From Gp6-AA40 sp035263125 (GTDB lineage Bacteria; Acidobacteriota; Vicinamibacteria; Vicinamibacterales; UBA2999): 64,000 nt of DNA. Below the pieces are notes generated by a model that saw nothing but the letters and a program-made list of their open reading frames with translations, was not told the DNA's origin and did no database searches. Location: contig DATFRP010000082.1 in the NCBI GenBank assembly GCA_035263125.1, positions 1 through 64,000 on the forward strand, written 5' to 3'. Position numbers and translations under genes: made by a program. This document shows positions 1-9,191 of the stretch, in pieces. Each line of letters begins with the position of its first letter. Position 1 is the first letter of the stretch.

Positions 1-90
1 TCTTCGTGTTCTTTGTGGCTAGACTCCGTGTTCTTCGTGATCTCCGTGGCCAAACTCCGTGTCCTCAGCTCGACTCCGTCTTCTCCGTGT
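1..90. repeat. CTCCGTG-word intergenic sequence (part of a hairpin family)
   Basis: Non-coding DNA downstream of the TonB receptor, made of short degenerate words such as CTCCGTGTTCTTCGTG. It resembles one arm of the word-type hairpins seen elsewhere in this window (near 9.1, 31.1, 38.7 and 45.8 kb). The partner arm, if present, lies outside the window. Its function is unknown; a position at a gene 3' end suggests a terminator-like or repeat-element role (inference). Confidence 0.5.
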
Positions 91-3000
91 TTAGAAATCG
101 AACTGCGCGCTCAGGCGGAACAACCGCGCCGCGATGACGCTCGTCGGCACTGGCCAGGTCTGAACGAAGGTCGGGCTGTAGGCCAGATTGTCGTTCGAAT
201 TCAGCGCGTTGACGATGTCCACGTTGAGGTTCGTTCGCGTCTTGCCGAATCGGAGGATCTTGCCGATTCGGAGATCGAGCTGATCGATGCGGTCGCCGAA
301 CACCGTATTCGGTTCGAGCACGTTGACGGTGATCGTCGGTGCCGCGTTCAGCCCGCGCCCGAGCGTCGACCGCGCCGGGTTCAACATGTCGGCGCTCGTG
401 TAGACGACGTTCGCTGAAAGCGATACGCCGGGACGACTGGAGAACGTACCAGCCACATTCACGTCGACGCGCGGAATCACGTAGCTCGCGATCCCCTTGA
501 ACGTCGTGAGGAACGGTTCCACCGTGCGGCAGTACGGGTTGGTCAGACCACCGGTCAGACCCTCGGGAACGACTGCGCGCGTTTCGCACGCATCCTGCAC
601 GGCCCGACCGGTGCTCGTGCCGCCCTGCAACGTGAGGCCGTTGTGCAGGCGCGCCTGCGCTGTGATGTCGAACCCGTCCCAATAGCGGCTGAAGCTGCCG
701 TACGCATTCGCCGCCTTCTGGACGTTGCTTGGAGCAATGAGCGATGCTGCTGTCGTGATGTTGTAGATGCCGGGAACGGCGTAGCCGCCGCCACTCGGCA
801 ACTTGGCATCGGTCGGTGCGTAGACGCTGAACTGCGTGTAGTCGGCAGCCGTCGTGTTGATGTTGTCGGTCACATCCGCGGTCGTGAAGATCGGCCACCA
901 CCGACGGTAATACCCCGCTTCGACCGACACGCGAGGCAGAAGTTCCTGCTGCACCGAAACGCCAAACTGCCAGTCGTACGGACGCGCGCCCCAGCCGCCG
1001 AGAATCGAGTCGTCGAGCCTGGTGCCCGGTCTCTCGCGTCCGAAGTTCAGGTCGCTGAAGACCCCACAGGTGTCGATCGATCCCGTCGTCGTGGGGCTTT
1101 GCGGCTGCCCGTTCAGCACATCGCAATCGACCGCGAAGTTGCCGTTGTTATCCGTCCACGACCGCGTGGTGAGAGTCGATACTAGCTCGGACGGATTCGC
1201 GTTGATGTAGCGGCCCTGGTTCGAGGCTGGATGGAGATAGCGCCCGATGTTTCCCTTCACCGATGTCCTTCCGTTGCCGAACAGGTCGTAGGCGACGCCG
1301 ACTCTCGGACTGAGATCGTTGTAGCCCTCGATGCCGATCTGCGCCGGAAGGACGATCGCGGTCGGGATCGTCACTGACGGACCGATCGTCTGCTGGGGGA
1401 AGTGACTCCACGCGTGGTCGAACCGCAGCGCGGCCTGTACTGTCAGGCGATCCCTGGTCCATTGCTCCTGTCCGTAGAATGCGTAGTACTCGGTCCGCAC
1501 CTTTCGCGTAAACACACCGGACTGCAACGTGATGCCGGTGGCGATGGGAGTCGTCGGACAGGGGTTCGCCGCGCACGGCGTGTTGAACTGGAACTGCATC
1601 AAGGACGTGTTGCTAATCGTCGGGAACAGGTTGTCGTCGTCGCGATGGAACGCGCCCTGATACCCGAACTTGATGTTGTGCGCGCCGGTCACGTAGCTCG
1701 CCGCGGCGTTCCAGGTGTGCGCGAAGATGTAGCCGGTCGGCCAGTTCGACGAGCGGTATTTGAGGTTGCCATTCACCGTCAGGCAATCGCCGCACCCTGC
1801 CGCTGACGCGATCCGGTTGCCGTTGTGGTCGAAGATCTGCGCCTGCGCCTCCTGAGCGCGGACGAGATTCTTCGTCAAGTTACCCGGCCGCTCCTGGTAT
1901 CCCCACTGCGAGATGTAGGTCCCGAACCCGGCTTCGAGCAGAAGCCTGTTCGTCATCGGCGCGGTGTATTTCACCTGCTGCACTTTTTGGTGCGTATCGG
2001 CGTAGTCGCCGGTCTCGGGCGAGTTCGGGCCGGCGCCGAAGAAGCCGTTCACCTGGCTGCCGCCGTAGATCCAGCCGTCCTTGTTCGACATGCACCCGTC
2101 GTTGCCGCTCCACGCCGCGCCGCTGCACTGCGGCTGCTCGTCCCAGAACAGCGAGAGCTTGTTCTTGGGCGTCAACTGCATCGTGAGTCGCAGTGCGTAG
2201 ATACGGCGCTTCTGATCGATGCGGCCCTGCCGGCTCGTGTCCGGCACATACGTCCACGCCAATGGATCGCCGGCGTTCTTGTTCGCGTAGATACCAGCCT
2301 GCGCGTCGGCGGCGTCGACACCACGATGGTTGAAGAAGAACCAGATCCGGTCCTTCTTGACCGGGCCGCCGACCGAGACCTGGTAGTCGCGCAGGAGGAG
2401 CGACTTCGCCGGAGACGGACCGAACACGTTGCGCTGCGTATCGTCGAAGTTGTTCCCCTGCATCGAGTCGTTCAGGCCGGACAGGAAGAACGAGCCAGAG
2501 AGGTTGTTGCTGCCCGACTTCGGGACCACCGCCATCGACGGACCACCGGTTTCGGCCTCACCCAGATTGCCGGAAATCGTGAAAGTGATTTCAGCCGTGT
2601 TCTGCATATCGGGGATGTATCCCGACACGCCCGCGCCGCCGCGCGACGCGCCCGTGTTGATGCCGTCAACGGTCAGGCGCCCGTCTTCGGTGTTGCCGCC
2701 GTGCGCGGTGAAGAGCAACATCGCCGGACGCAACTGCACCTGGCCGTCACCAGCGACGACACCGGGCACGAGCTGCAGCACGTTGTTGTACGACCGCGAT
2801 GTCGGAATCGCCTGGAGCACCTCGCCGTCGATGACCTGCTGGCGCCGCGCGCTCTGGGTATCGACAATCGGCGATTCACCAGTAACTGTGACGGTTTCCT
2901 GAAGCGATCCGACGCGCAGGTCGACGTCGACGGTCGCGGTCAGCGCGCCGCTCAACTCGATGCCTTCGCGCTTGACTGTGTTGAATCCCTGCAGCGTCAC

Positions 3001-3246
3001 CGTCACTGTGTACGTGCCAGGAGGCAACGCCACGATGCGGTACTGCCCCGTCCCGTCGGTCACAACCGAGCGGACCTTCTCCGTCAGCACGGGACTCGAC
3101 GCTTCGACTGACACACCCGGCAGGACGGCACCGGACGCATCCTTGACCACGCCCGCAATCGTGGCCTGCGCCTGCTGTGCGTACACTGCTGCCGGTACCA
3201 GAAGAACCGAGGTGACGATCACCAGGGCTCTCATCACGCCTTGCAT
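91..3246 (-). CDS. TonB-dependent receptor with carboxypeptidase-regulatory-like N-terminal domain
   Basis: Outer-membrane beta-barrel of the Oar/carboxypeptidase-regulatory-like TonB receptor group, 1051 aa, expected to take up a large ligand using TonB energy; the substrate cannot be read. A signal peptide (residues 1-23, ending AAVYA) is followed by an Ig-like CarboxypepD_reg domain (about 27-110; GVVKDASGAVLPGVSVEA), a plug domain (about 120-240; VTVTGESPIVDTQSA) and a long barrel ending in Phe (RLSAQFDF), the usual outer-membrane insertion signal. I chose the ATG at 3246 because GGGAGGTC lies just upstream and the signal peptide starts there; the in-frame extension to 3378 would run into the promoter at 3378-3406. 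No TonB or ExbB gene is adjacent. Confidence 0.93.
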   Translation of the reverse strand: MQGVMRALVIVTSVLLVPAAVYAQQAQATIAGVVKDASGAVLPGVSVEASSPVLTEKVRSVVTDGTGQYRIVALPPGTYTVTVTLQGFNTVKREGIELSGALTATVDVDLRVGSLQETVTVTGESPIVDTQSARRQQVIDGEVLQAIPTSRSYNNVLQLVPGVVAGDGQVQLRPAMLLFTAHGGNTEDGRLTVDGINTGASRGGAGVSGYIPDMQNTAEITFTISGNLGEAETGGPSMAVVPKSGSNNLSGSFFLSGLNDSMQGNNFDDTQRNVFGPSPAKSLLLRDYQVSVGGPVKKDRIWFFFNHRGVDAADAQAGIYANKNAGDPLAWTYVPDTSRQGRIDQKRRIYALRLTMQLTPKNKLSLFWDEQPQCSGAAWSGNDGCMSNKDGWIYGGSQVNGFFGAGPNSPETGDYADTHQKVQQVKYTAPMTNRLLLEAGFGTYISQWGYQERPGNLTKNLVRAQEAQAQIFDHNGNRIASAAGCGDCLTVNGNLKYRSSNWPTGYIFAHTWNAAASYVTGAHNIKFGYQGAFHRDDDNLFPTISNTSLMQFQFNTPCAANPCPTTPIATGITLQSGVFTRKVRTEYYAFYGQEQWTRDRLTVQAALRFDHAWSHFPQQTIGPSVTIPTAIVLPAQIGIEGYNDLSPRVGVAYDLFGNGRTSVKGNIGRYLHPASNQGRYINANPSELVSTLTTRSWTDNNGNFAVDCDVLNGQPQSPTTTGSIDTCGVFSDLNFGRERPGTRLDDSILGGWGARPYDWQFGVSVQQELLPRVSVEAGYYRRWWPIFTTADVTDNINTTAADYTQFSVYAPTDAKLPSGGGYAVPGIYNITTAASLIAPSNVQKAANAYGSFSRYWDGFDITAQARLHNGLTLQGGTSTGRAVQDACETRAVVPEGLTGGLTNPYCRTVEPFLTTFKGIASYVIPRVDVNVAGTFSSRPGVSLSANVVYTSADMLNPARSTLGRGLNAAPTITVNVLEPNTVFGDRIDQLDLRIGKILRFGKTRTNLNVDIVNALNSNDNLAYSPTFVQTWPVPTSVIAARLFRLSAQFDF

Positions 3247-3377
3247 GCCGACCTCCCTGTTGTGCCCCGCCGTTCTGAAATGACAGATACGCGTCACGCC
3301 CGCATCGCCAGGCCTGTCGCGCCACTGAGACGCCGTGGATTCTTCGCATGGCGAAAATGGCTTCTCAGGACGGAACA

Positions 3378-3406
3378 CGTATACGCTGGCGACTCTGAGC
3401 TGTCAA
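3378..3406 (-). promoter_or_regulatory. Sigma-70-type promoter for the TonB receptor
   Basis: Reading the minus strand, a consensus -35 TTGACA (3401-3406) is separated by exactly 17 nt from TATACG (3378-3383). Transcription would start near 3371, giving a leader of about 125 nt before the ATG at 3246. This is the best consensus promoter I saw in the window. Confidence 0.7.
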
Positions 3407-3428
3407 GAATCTGTAATAGATTGTTGCT

Positions 3429-4355
3429 ATGAATCTCAGGCGACACACGCTCTTCTCTTTCATGGCCGCGCTGCTGTTCGCGGCATCACTCATCGCACAA
3501 CAACAACCCCAGGGAGACCCTCCTCCGGAAGGCGGAGGCGGCGGTCGAGGTCGCGGCGCAGGACGCGGCGGTGGTCAAGGCGGCACGCAGGATGTCGTCG
3601 GGGGTGTCAGTACCGGACAAGGACAAGGACGTGGACGCGGTCGAAATGCCGGGCCGCCGCCGGGACCAGCGCCGCGCAACGCCGATGGCCGTGCTCTGCT
3701 CGGTGGGGCGAATCCCAAGGACAAGGGGGTATGGCTACCGGTCTTCGGCATCACCGAGCCGATCAAGCCGGCGAAAGACGTGCCCTTCCAGCCGTGGGCG
3801 AAAGCGGTGTACGACGACCGGCAGAAGAACGAGCTGGAGCCGCACACGCGCTGTAAGCCGTCAGGTGTCGCGCGCCAGTTCCTCACGCCGTACGGTGTCG
3901 AATTCGTCGATCTGCCCGAGCTCGACCGTCTCTTCATCTTCGACATTGGCGGTCCGCATACCTATCGCACGGTGTACATGGACGGGCGGACTCATCCGGC
4001 AAACCTGACGCCGAGCTACTACGGCCACTCTGTCGGCTGGTGGGAGGGCGATACGCTCAACGTCGACACCACCGGATACAACGAGGGCTTCTGGCTCGAT
4101 CGCCGGGGGCTGCCACATACCGAGGCGATGCATACGCTCGAGAAGTTCACCCGGACCGACAGCGCGACGATCAAGTACGAAGTGACCGTGAACGATCCCG
4201 GTGCGTATACCGCGCCGTGGACGACGACGTTCAGCCTGCGTCGTGAGACCGGAACCGAGCTCTTCGAGTACGTGTGCCAGCAGGCGAACTACGCGAGCGA
4301 GCTGATGGTTGGAGAGAAGACGTCAGTAGATCGAACCAGCTCGATTGTTCCCTAG
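3429..4355 (+). CDS. Secreted WEGDTL-family protein of unknown function (copy 1 of 3)
   Basis: 308-aa exported protein. A signal peptide (about residues 1-23) is followed by a Gly/Arg-rich spacer (about 34-60) and a conserved domain containing VGWWEGDTLNVDTTGYNEGF (around residue 204), then a Leu-Pro turn, EKFTRTD and an NDPGAYTAPWTT segment. The same order of motifs occurs at 13280-14119 and 20578-21609. I recognise this as a family common in Acidobacteria and related soil bacteria but know no established activity. No clear ribosome-binding site precedes the ATG; the short AT-rich leader (TGTAATAGATTGTTGCT) may indicate a leaderless or weakly initiated mRNA. It is divergent from the TonB receptor. 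Confidence 0.85.
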   Translation: MNLRRHTLFSFMAALLFAASLIAQQQPQGDPPPEGGGGGRGRGAGRGGGQGGTQDVVGGVSTGQGQGRGRGRNAGPPPGPAPRNADGRALLGGANPKDKGVWLPVFGITEPIKPAKDVPFQPWAKAVYDDRQKNELEPHTRCKPSGVARQFLTPYGVEFVDLPELDRLFIFDIGGPHTYRTVYMDGRTHPANLTPSYYGHSVGWWEGDTLNVDTTGYNEGFWLDRRGLPHTEAMHTLEKFTRTDSATIKYEVTVNDPGAYTAPWTTTFSLRRETGTELFEYVCQQANYASELMVGEKTSVDRTSSIVP

Positions 4356-4357
4356 TG

Positions 4358-4508
4358 ATAGGAATCAGGATTCAGGAATCAGGACTGGGCTAGCCAGGAG
4401 GAATCAGCATTCAGGCCTCAGCCTGTTCCTGCTTCCTGGCCCAGAGCTGATTCCCGATTCCTGATTCCTGATTGCTTCTGATTCCTGATTCCCGCTTCCT
4501 GATTCCTC
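4358..4508. repeat. GGAATCAGGATTCAG-word hairpin between convergent genes
   Basis: Left half repeats words like GGAATCAGGATTCAG; right half carries the complement (CTGATTCCTGATTCCTGA). Inner arms GACTGGGCTAGCCAGGA and TTCCTGGCCCAG can pair. It lies between the ends of two convergent genes, so a bidirectional terminator is possible, though no T tract is seen. It belongs to the same structural class as the hairpins at 9.1, 31.1, 38.7, 42.3/44.4 and 45.8 kb. Confidence 0.7.
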
Positions 4509-6042
4509 ATCTGATCGATCGCAACGCCTCAACCGCCTGCGGAATATCCGGTTTGAGCCGCAGCGCCGCCTCGAGCTCCGCGCGCGCCTGATCGGTCCGA
4601 CCCTGTTGCAGCAACACGAGCCCGAGATTGGTGTGGGCACCGGCGTTGTCAGGATCATCCTGAAGAAGCGTTCCCAACTCCTTCACCGCGCGATCGAGCT
4701 TTCCCTGGCGCACCAGCGCGATCGCGAGATTGCCGCGCGCATCTCCATGACGGGGATCCCGTTCGAGCGCGCGTTCGTACTCCTGCACCGCTTCGTCCAG
4801 GCGGCCGGTCACCGCCAGCAGCAGCCCCATGTTGTAATGCGTCACCGGATCGTCGAGCGACATGAGCGCCTGGCGGAAATAGGTTTCGGCCTCTCCATAA
4901 CGACCCATCGCGCTCAGGCAGCTCCCGATATGCGCCAGCACCTGCATGTCGCCCGGGACGATCGTCTGGTATTTCTTGAAGAACGCGAGCGCTTCATCGT
5001 TGCGATCGACCGTCCGCAGCACTCGAGCGAGCTTGAGCGTCGCTTCGGGATTGTCGGGATCGAACTCGACGGCGCGGCGCGTCAGGTACTCGCTCCAGGG
5101 CGCGTTGATCGAGAGCGTCGCCTCCGATGCGAACCGCAGGAGCAGCGTGCTGTTGCGCGATTCGCGCGCCAGGACATCCATCATCGGATCGGCGTACGGC
5201 GAGTACGCGAGCAGACGGCCGGCGCGATAGACCGCGCGGTCCGCGTCGGCCTCACGACCGAGCGCACGGTAGCTGTCGCCCAGCAGTCGGAAGCCCGGAC
5301 CGAAGTTCGGGGACGTCATGGTGAGACGCTCGAGAATCTCGCGGGCGCGATTGGCGTCGTCCTTGACGAGCGCGACCCGCGCCAGACCAAGCGAGGCGTA
5401 CGCGGCCATCGGGTACTCGATCGTGTGCGCCGGCCCGTCGCCCGGCTCCGCGGGTGGCTCGGGCAGTTGCTGCGCACGGCGCCACGCGTCCGCTGCCGCG
5501 TCGTAGTTGGCTTCCTTGAACTCCGCGTCTCCGAGTCGGAGCCACGCCGGCCCGAACTCGGGTGATCGGGCGACCAGCTGACGCAGCATCGTGACCAGCG
5601 CCGCGCCGCCGCCGCGCTCGGCCAGGATCAGCGCGCGGAAGTACGGCCATCGCCAGCTGCTCGAATCGATCTCGCTGGCGCGCGCATAACACCGCTCCGC
5701 GAGATCGAACAGCATGTCTGCGTGATACGCGATGCACAACGAGCCGATGGCCACATGCGAGCTCGGGTGCTGTTGCGCGGTGGCGTAACGCTGGTGAAGA
5801 TGGTCTGCGACCGCGGCGCTCAGCCCTGTCGCAGGCGGCGCAGGCAGATCGCCGGCGCGATCGGTTCCGGTCAGATACCACACACCACCGCCGAGCGCGA
5901 GCACGATTCCGCCGCCCAGCAGAAAGCGGCCCCAGCTCAGTTGCAGGGCGGGTCCCTTCGCACCCGCCGCTGCGCCCACTGGCTCGTCCAATGCTGGCAT
6001 CTGACGAACGACACGCTTCGATGACCGCGGTCGACGTGCCAT
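4507..6042 (-). CDS. Membrane-anchored TPR protein
   Basis: 511 aa. A basic N-terminus is followed by one membrane segment (about residues 37-58, FLLGGGIVLALGGGVWYLTG), then an extracytoplasmic array of about eight tetratricopeptide repeats; the C-terminal ones are clear (AHTNLGLVLLQQGRTDQARA). TPR arrays bind other proteins; no partner is evident. The ATG at 6040-6042 directly abuts the stop codon of the FG-GAP gene (6043-6045), so the two are probably translationally coupled and made together. It ends inside the convergent word-repeat hairpin. Confidence 0.88.
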   Translation of the reverse strand: MARRPRSSKRVVRQMPALDEPVGAAAGAKGPALQLSWGRFLLGGGIVLALGGGVWYLTGTDRAGDLPAPPATGLSAAVADHLHQRYATAQQHPSSHVAIGSLCIAYHADMLFDLAERCYARASEIDSSSWRWPYFRALILAERGGGAALVTMLRQLVARSPEFGPAWLRLGDAEFKEANYDAAADAWRRAQQLPEPPAEPGDGPAHTIEYPMAAYASLGLARVALVKDDANRAREILERLTMTSPNFGPGFRLLGDSYRALGREADADRAVYRAGRLLAYSPYADPMMDVLARESRNSTLLLRFASEATLSINAPWSEYLTRRAVEFDPDNPEATLKLARVLRTVDRNDEALAFFKKYQTIVPGDMQVLAHIGSCLSAMGRYGEAETYFRQALMSLDDPVTHYNMGLLLAVTGRLDEAVQEYERALERDPRHGDARGNLAIALVRQGKLDRAVKELGTLLQDDPDNAGAHTNLGLVLLQQGRTDQARAELEAALRLKPDIPQAVEALRSIR

Positions 6043-7335
6043 CTATCGACCCGGTCGCGTGGCGAACCACGCCGTGATGCGCCCGATCCGGTCGTAGGGA
6101 CGGCTGATGTGCATGCCCCCGGTGACCGCATCGGGCGTACCGTTGCCATCGAGGTCGCCGATGGCGACCGTCAGCAGATGCGTTGGTGAGGATGCGATCG
6201 GATGCGCTGTGAATGTCTGATGCCCATCGTTCTCGAGCCAGAGCAGGCTCGGCGCCCGCGGGTTGTCCCAGTCGTTGTTCGACGTGACGATCAGGACATC
6301 GAGATCGCCGTCGCCATCGAGATCGGCGGCTTGCGGACTCGTGGCACCTTGGAGATCGATGATGCGATGGAACACGAATTTCAGGTTACTCGTGTTCTCC
6401 AGCCACTGAATACCCTGCCATGGCCGGCTGTTCGGCGGCGCGTACTCGAAGGCATCGCCGTTGGCATACAGGATGTCAGGGTCCCCGTCGCGATCGAGAT
6501 CGACGATCGTGATCCAGCTCGATCCGTAGTCGGGGTTGGTCGACCCCCACAGCATCCGTGGTGTGAACCCACCGCGTCTGTTGTTCACGAACGCCCAGAT
6601 CTCCTCCCACTCCTGGCTGATGAGTGCCACGATGTCGGGCGCCTTGTCCGCGTTCAGATCGACCGGCAGCGCATTGATACCACCCGACAGGCGCTGCAGC
6701 ACGTGCTGTTCGAACTTCCACTCGCCCTTGTTTTCCAGCCAACTGGTCTCGCCGTCGTCGTAACCGAATCCGGCGACGCTCACGTCGAGGTCGCCGTCGC
6801 CGTCGAGGTCTGCCGCGCGCGCGTCGGCAACACGGGCAACTCGGTCCGCGATGTAATGCGACGTGAACTGTTGCTGCCCGTCGTTTTCGAACACGATCAC
6901 CGAGCCGACGCGGTTGTTGTTGGGAAACAGGAAGCCAAGCGCCGCGACGACGAGATCGAGGTCGCCGTCGGCGTCGAAATCGACCGCCTCGACATGCGCC
7001 GGCGCCGCAACGCCGGCAATCGTCTGTTCGGTAAACGTCCCCTTCGGCGACTGCCGAATCCAGACGAGGACGTTGCGCAGCGCGTCACAGGCGAGCACGT
7101 CCATCAAGCCGTCGCGATCGAGGTCGACCATTGTCACGTGCGAGATCTGTGGTCGTTCATCCTTGCGCGGACGATCGCCGATCGGCTGCGATCGGAACAG
7201 CGCGGATGTGGTTGACGCGGCGCCAGCGGGTTTGGTCTCGGTCGGCGGGCTCGGCGCCGAGCACGCCAGCACACTGAATCCGATCGCAAGTGTGGCGACA
7301 CGAAGGAATGCGAGTCGCGAGAAAGACGAATGCAC
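6043..7335 (-). CDS. FG-GAP/VCBS repeat lipoprotein
   Basis: 430 aa, predicted seven-bladed beta-propeller exported as a lipoprotein (FSVLACS lipobox near residue 25). At least seven repeats carry the calcium-binding pattern DxDxDGxxD, e.g. DLDRDGLMDVL, DFDADGDLDLVV, DLDGDGDLDVSV, DLDGNGTPDAVT. Such propellers occur in surface or periplasmic binding proteins. The start is uncertain: I chose GTG at 7333-7335 because the DNA upstream (7349-7391) is a REP-type hairpin and translation from GTG there gives a normal lipoprotein signal; a GTG at 7396-7398 overlapping the upstream stop is the alternative. It is coupled to the TPR gene downstream. Confidence 0.85.
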   Translation of the reverse strand: MHSSFSRLAFLRVATLAIGFSVLACSAPSPPTETKPAGAASTTSALFRSQPIGDRPRKDERPQISHVTMVDLDRDGLMDVLACDALRNVLVWIRQSPKGTFTEQTIAGVAAPAHVEAVDFDADGDLDLVVAALGFLFPNNNRVGSVIVFENDGQQQFTSHYIADRVARVADARAADLDGDGDLDVSVAGFGYDDGETSWLENKGEWKFEQHVLQRLSGGINALPVDLNADKAPDIVALISQEWEEIWAFVNNRRGGFTPRMLWGSTNPDYGSSWITIVDLDRDGDPDILYANGDAFEYAPPNSRPWQGIQWLENTSNLKFVFHRIIDLQGATSPQAADLDGDGDLDVLIVTSNNDWDNPRAPSLLWLENDGHQTFTAHPIASSPTHLLTVAIGDLDGNGTPDAVTGGMHISRPYDRIGRITAWFATRPGR

Positions 7336-7348
7336 CGTAGCGGGAGTC

Positions 7349-7391
7349 GTAGAGGCGGGTTCGCTTTCGCCGTTTACGGCGAGACCCGCCT
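7349..7391 (+). repeat. REP-type hairpin with 5' GTAG
   Basis: GTAG (7349-7352) directly precedes a stem: GAGGCGGGT at 7352-7360 pairs with ACCCGCCTC at 7384-7392, and an inner palindrome CGCCGTTTACGGCG fills the loop (7368-7381). It lies between the ankyrin and FG-GAP genes. Confidence 0.7.
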
Positions 7392-7397
7392 CAATCA

Positions 7398-8987
7398 CTA
7401 TGGCGTGAGCTGCGCGCTGCTTTTCTTCGCAGCCGAGTCTTGTATCAGCTGTTCGAGCAGTTTCACCGTGCTCTCGCGAACGACGGCGCCGCCTCGCCCG
7501 CCACCGCGGCCGCCGCGACCGCCGGTGCCGCGTGCGAGATCGAGAGGCGTCAGCCCGGCCTTGTTCTTGAGCGTCAACGTCGCGCCGCGCGAGGCCAGAA
7601 ACGCGACCACCGGATCCCCGCGGGTCACGGCCGCATGCAGCGCCGTGTTGCCCGCGTTGTTGAACGCATCGACATCGACGCCGCGATCGAGCAGCAGCCT
7701 GCACGCGTCGACGGCACCTTCCGGCGTGGGCACGACGATCCGAATGCCGTCGCCTCGTACGCCGCCGTATCCCGATCCCGCCGCAATCATGAGCGGGGTC
7801 GTCCGATCCGGCAGATTGAGAAACGGGTTCGCGCCGGCGTCGAGCAGCGACTTCATCACGGCGGCGTCGTTGGTGCGCGCGGCACGAATGAGCGGCGTGG
7901 TGCCCTCGCCGAAGTTCATCGTCGAGCCGGCATCATGGTGACGCTTCAGCGGCTTGCTCTTGAGACGCGCGTTGGGGTTCGCGCCCTTCTCGAGCAGCAG
8001 CTTGACCAGGTCTGAGCCGTCGAGGCGATCGGTGAGAATCGGCGCGGGTCGGCCCTGCACCCACTGCAGGCTGTTCATGTCGACGGCGGCGTAGAGCGCG
8101 CCCATCCCGGAGCTGTCGACGATGTTGGGGTCGGCACCCTTTTCGAGCAGCATCGCCGCGAGGTCGTAGTGCACGTTGATGATCGCTTCGACGAGCGGCG
8201 TGGTGCCGACGCCGTTGGCGTTGGCCTTGATCTCCTCGGGCTTGAGCGGGACGTCGGTCTGGGGCAGCGCCGTGACGTTGAGATCGGCGTGCAGATCCGC
8301 AAGCGTGCGGGCGGCGTCGATCGCGCCCTGACGCGCCGCGAACATCAAGGGGGTCCACCCACCGCGCGGGAGCGGCGAGTTCGGACCTCCGCTGCGCGGG
8401 AACTCGAGCACCGGCGCGTCGAGCACGGTCGACTTCGCGTTGACCTCGGCACCGGCTTCGACCAGCACGCGGATCGCATCGGCGTGGTTCTCGTCCGCCG
8501 CCCACATCAGCGCAGTCTCGCCGAACCAGTCTTCACGCGCGTTGACGTTGGCGCCGTATCGAATCAGGACCTTGAGAGTCGCGGCATTGCCGGTCCGCGC
8601 CGCGGTCATGATCACCGGCTCGCCCGCAGTTGTCCGTGACTGGGCATCGGCGCCCGCTTTGAGCAGCGCCTCAACGACCGCGCTGCTCCCGTTGGTCGCC
8701 GCCAGCGTCAGCGGCTGGATGCCGTAACGGTTCACCGCCTTCACGTTCGCGCCCGCGCGAATGAGCGTGTTCACGATCTCGACGTCGTTCGCCTGTACCG
8801 CCCAATGCAGGGCTGTCGTGCCATCGGGCTCAGGCACGTTGACCGCGGCCTTGTCGCGCGCGAGCATGCGCACTGCCTGGTGATCGCCCCGCCTGACTGC
8901 ATCGACCAGCGGCGACGTGCCCGCCGCGCCCAAGCTGGTCGCGAGCAACGATGTCACAACGATCACGTAACGAACGACTCGATTCAC
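7398..8987 (-). CDS. Secreted ankyrin-repeat protein
   Basis: 529 aa. A signal peptide (about residues 1-22) is followed by roughly ten ankyrin repeats in a row, with typical cores such as DGTTALHWAVQANDVEIVNT and GNTALHAAVTRGDPVVAFLA. The last repeat ends in LTPLDLARG and is followed by a Gly/Arg-rich linker and a short helix (STVKLLEQLIQ). Ankyrin repeats mediate protein-protein binding; being exported, this one probably acts in the periplasm or outside. It lies between DUF1552 and the FG-GAP lipoprotein on the same strand and is likely part of that functional set. Confidence 0.92.
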   Translation of the reverse strand: MNRVVRYVIVVTSLLATSLGAAGTSPLVDAVRRGDHQAVRMLARDKAAVNVPEPDGTTALHWAVQANDVEIVNTLIRAGANVKAVNRYGIQPLTLAATNGSSAVVEALLKAGADAQSRTTAGEPVIMTAARTGNAATLKVLIRYGANVNAREDWFGETALMWAADENHADAIRVLVEAGAEVNAKSTVLDAPVLEFPRSGGPNSPLPRGGWTPLMFAARQGAIDAARTLADLHADLNVTALPQTDVPLKPEEIKANANGVGTTPLVEAIINVHYDLAAMLLEKGADPNIVDSSGMGALYAAVDMNSLQWVQGRPAPILTDRLDGSDLVKLLLEKGANPNARLKSKPLKRHHDAGSTMNFGEGTTPLIRAARTNDAAVMKSLLDAGANPFLNLPDRTTPLMIAAGSGYGGVRGDGIRIVVPTPEGAVDACRLLLDRGVDVDAFNNAGNTALHAAVTRGDPVVAFLASRGATLTLKNKAGLTPLDLARGTGGRGGRGGGRGGAVVRESTVKLLEQLIQDSAAKKSSAQLTP

Positions 8988-9009
8988 TCGATCCTCTCTC
9001 TAAAGGTCA

Positions 9010-9191
9010 CGGAGGTGACGGAGGAAACGGATTAACAGGAGAAACGGAGGAACGGAGGTCAGACGGAGGCAAACGTCTTTCGACCGATTTGTCGCGGGAG
9101 GAGGCGTCAGAGTCGATCGTGACAGTGTGTCTCCGTCCGACCTCCGTTTCTCCGTTCCTCCTGTTAAACCGTGTCTCCGTCGTCTCCGTTT
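9010..9191. repeat. Long hairpin of ACGGAGG words, homologous to the one at 38.7 kb
   Basis: Left arm about 9010-9067 and right arm about 9131-9191 are complementary over some 55 nt with scattered mismatches; words are ACGGAGGA, AACAGGAGAAACGG and complements. The 39 nt at 9019-9057 are the perfect reverse complement of 38733-38771. It fills the gap between the DUF1552 stop and the ankyrin gene start, so any transcript continuing into the ankyrin gene would carry it. Confidence 0.8.

Noticed and set aside
1825..3111. Long open frame antisense to the TonB receptor
   Set aside because: High-GC shadow frame, Arg/Val-rich with no domain; the opposite strand encodes a complete receptor.
4358..4508. 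CRISPR array
   Set aside because: Words are short, degenerate and mirrored, with no constant repeat length or unique spacers.
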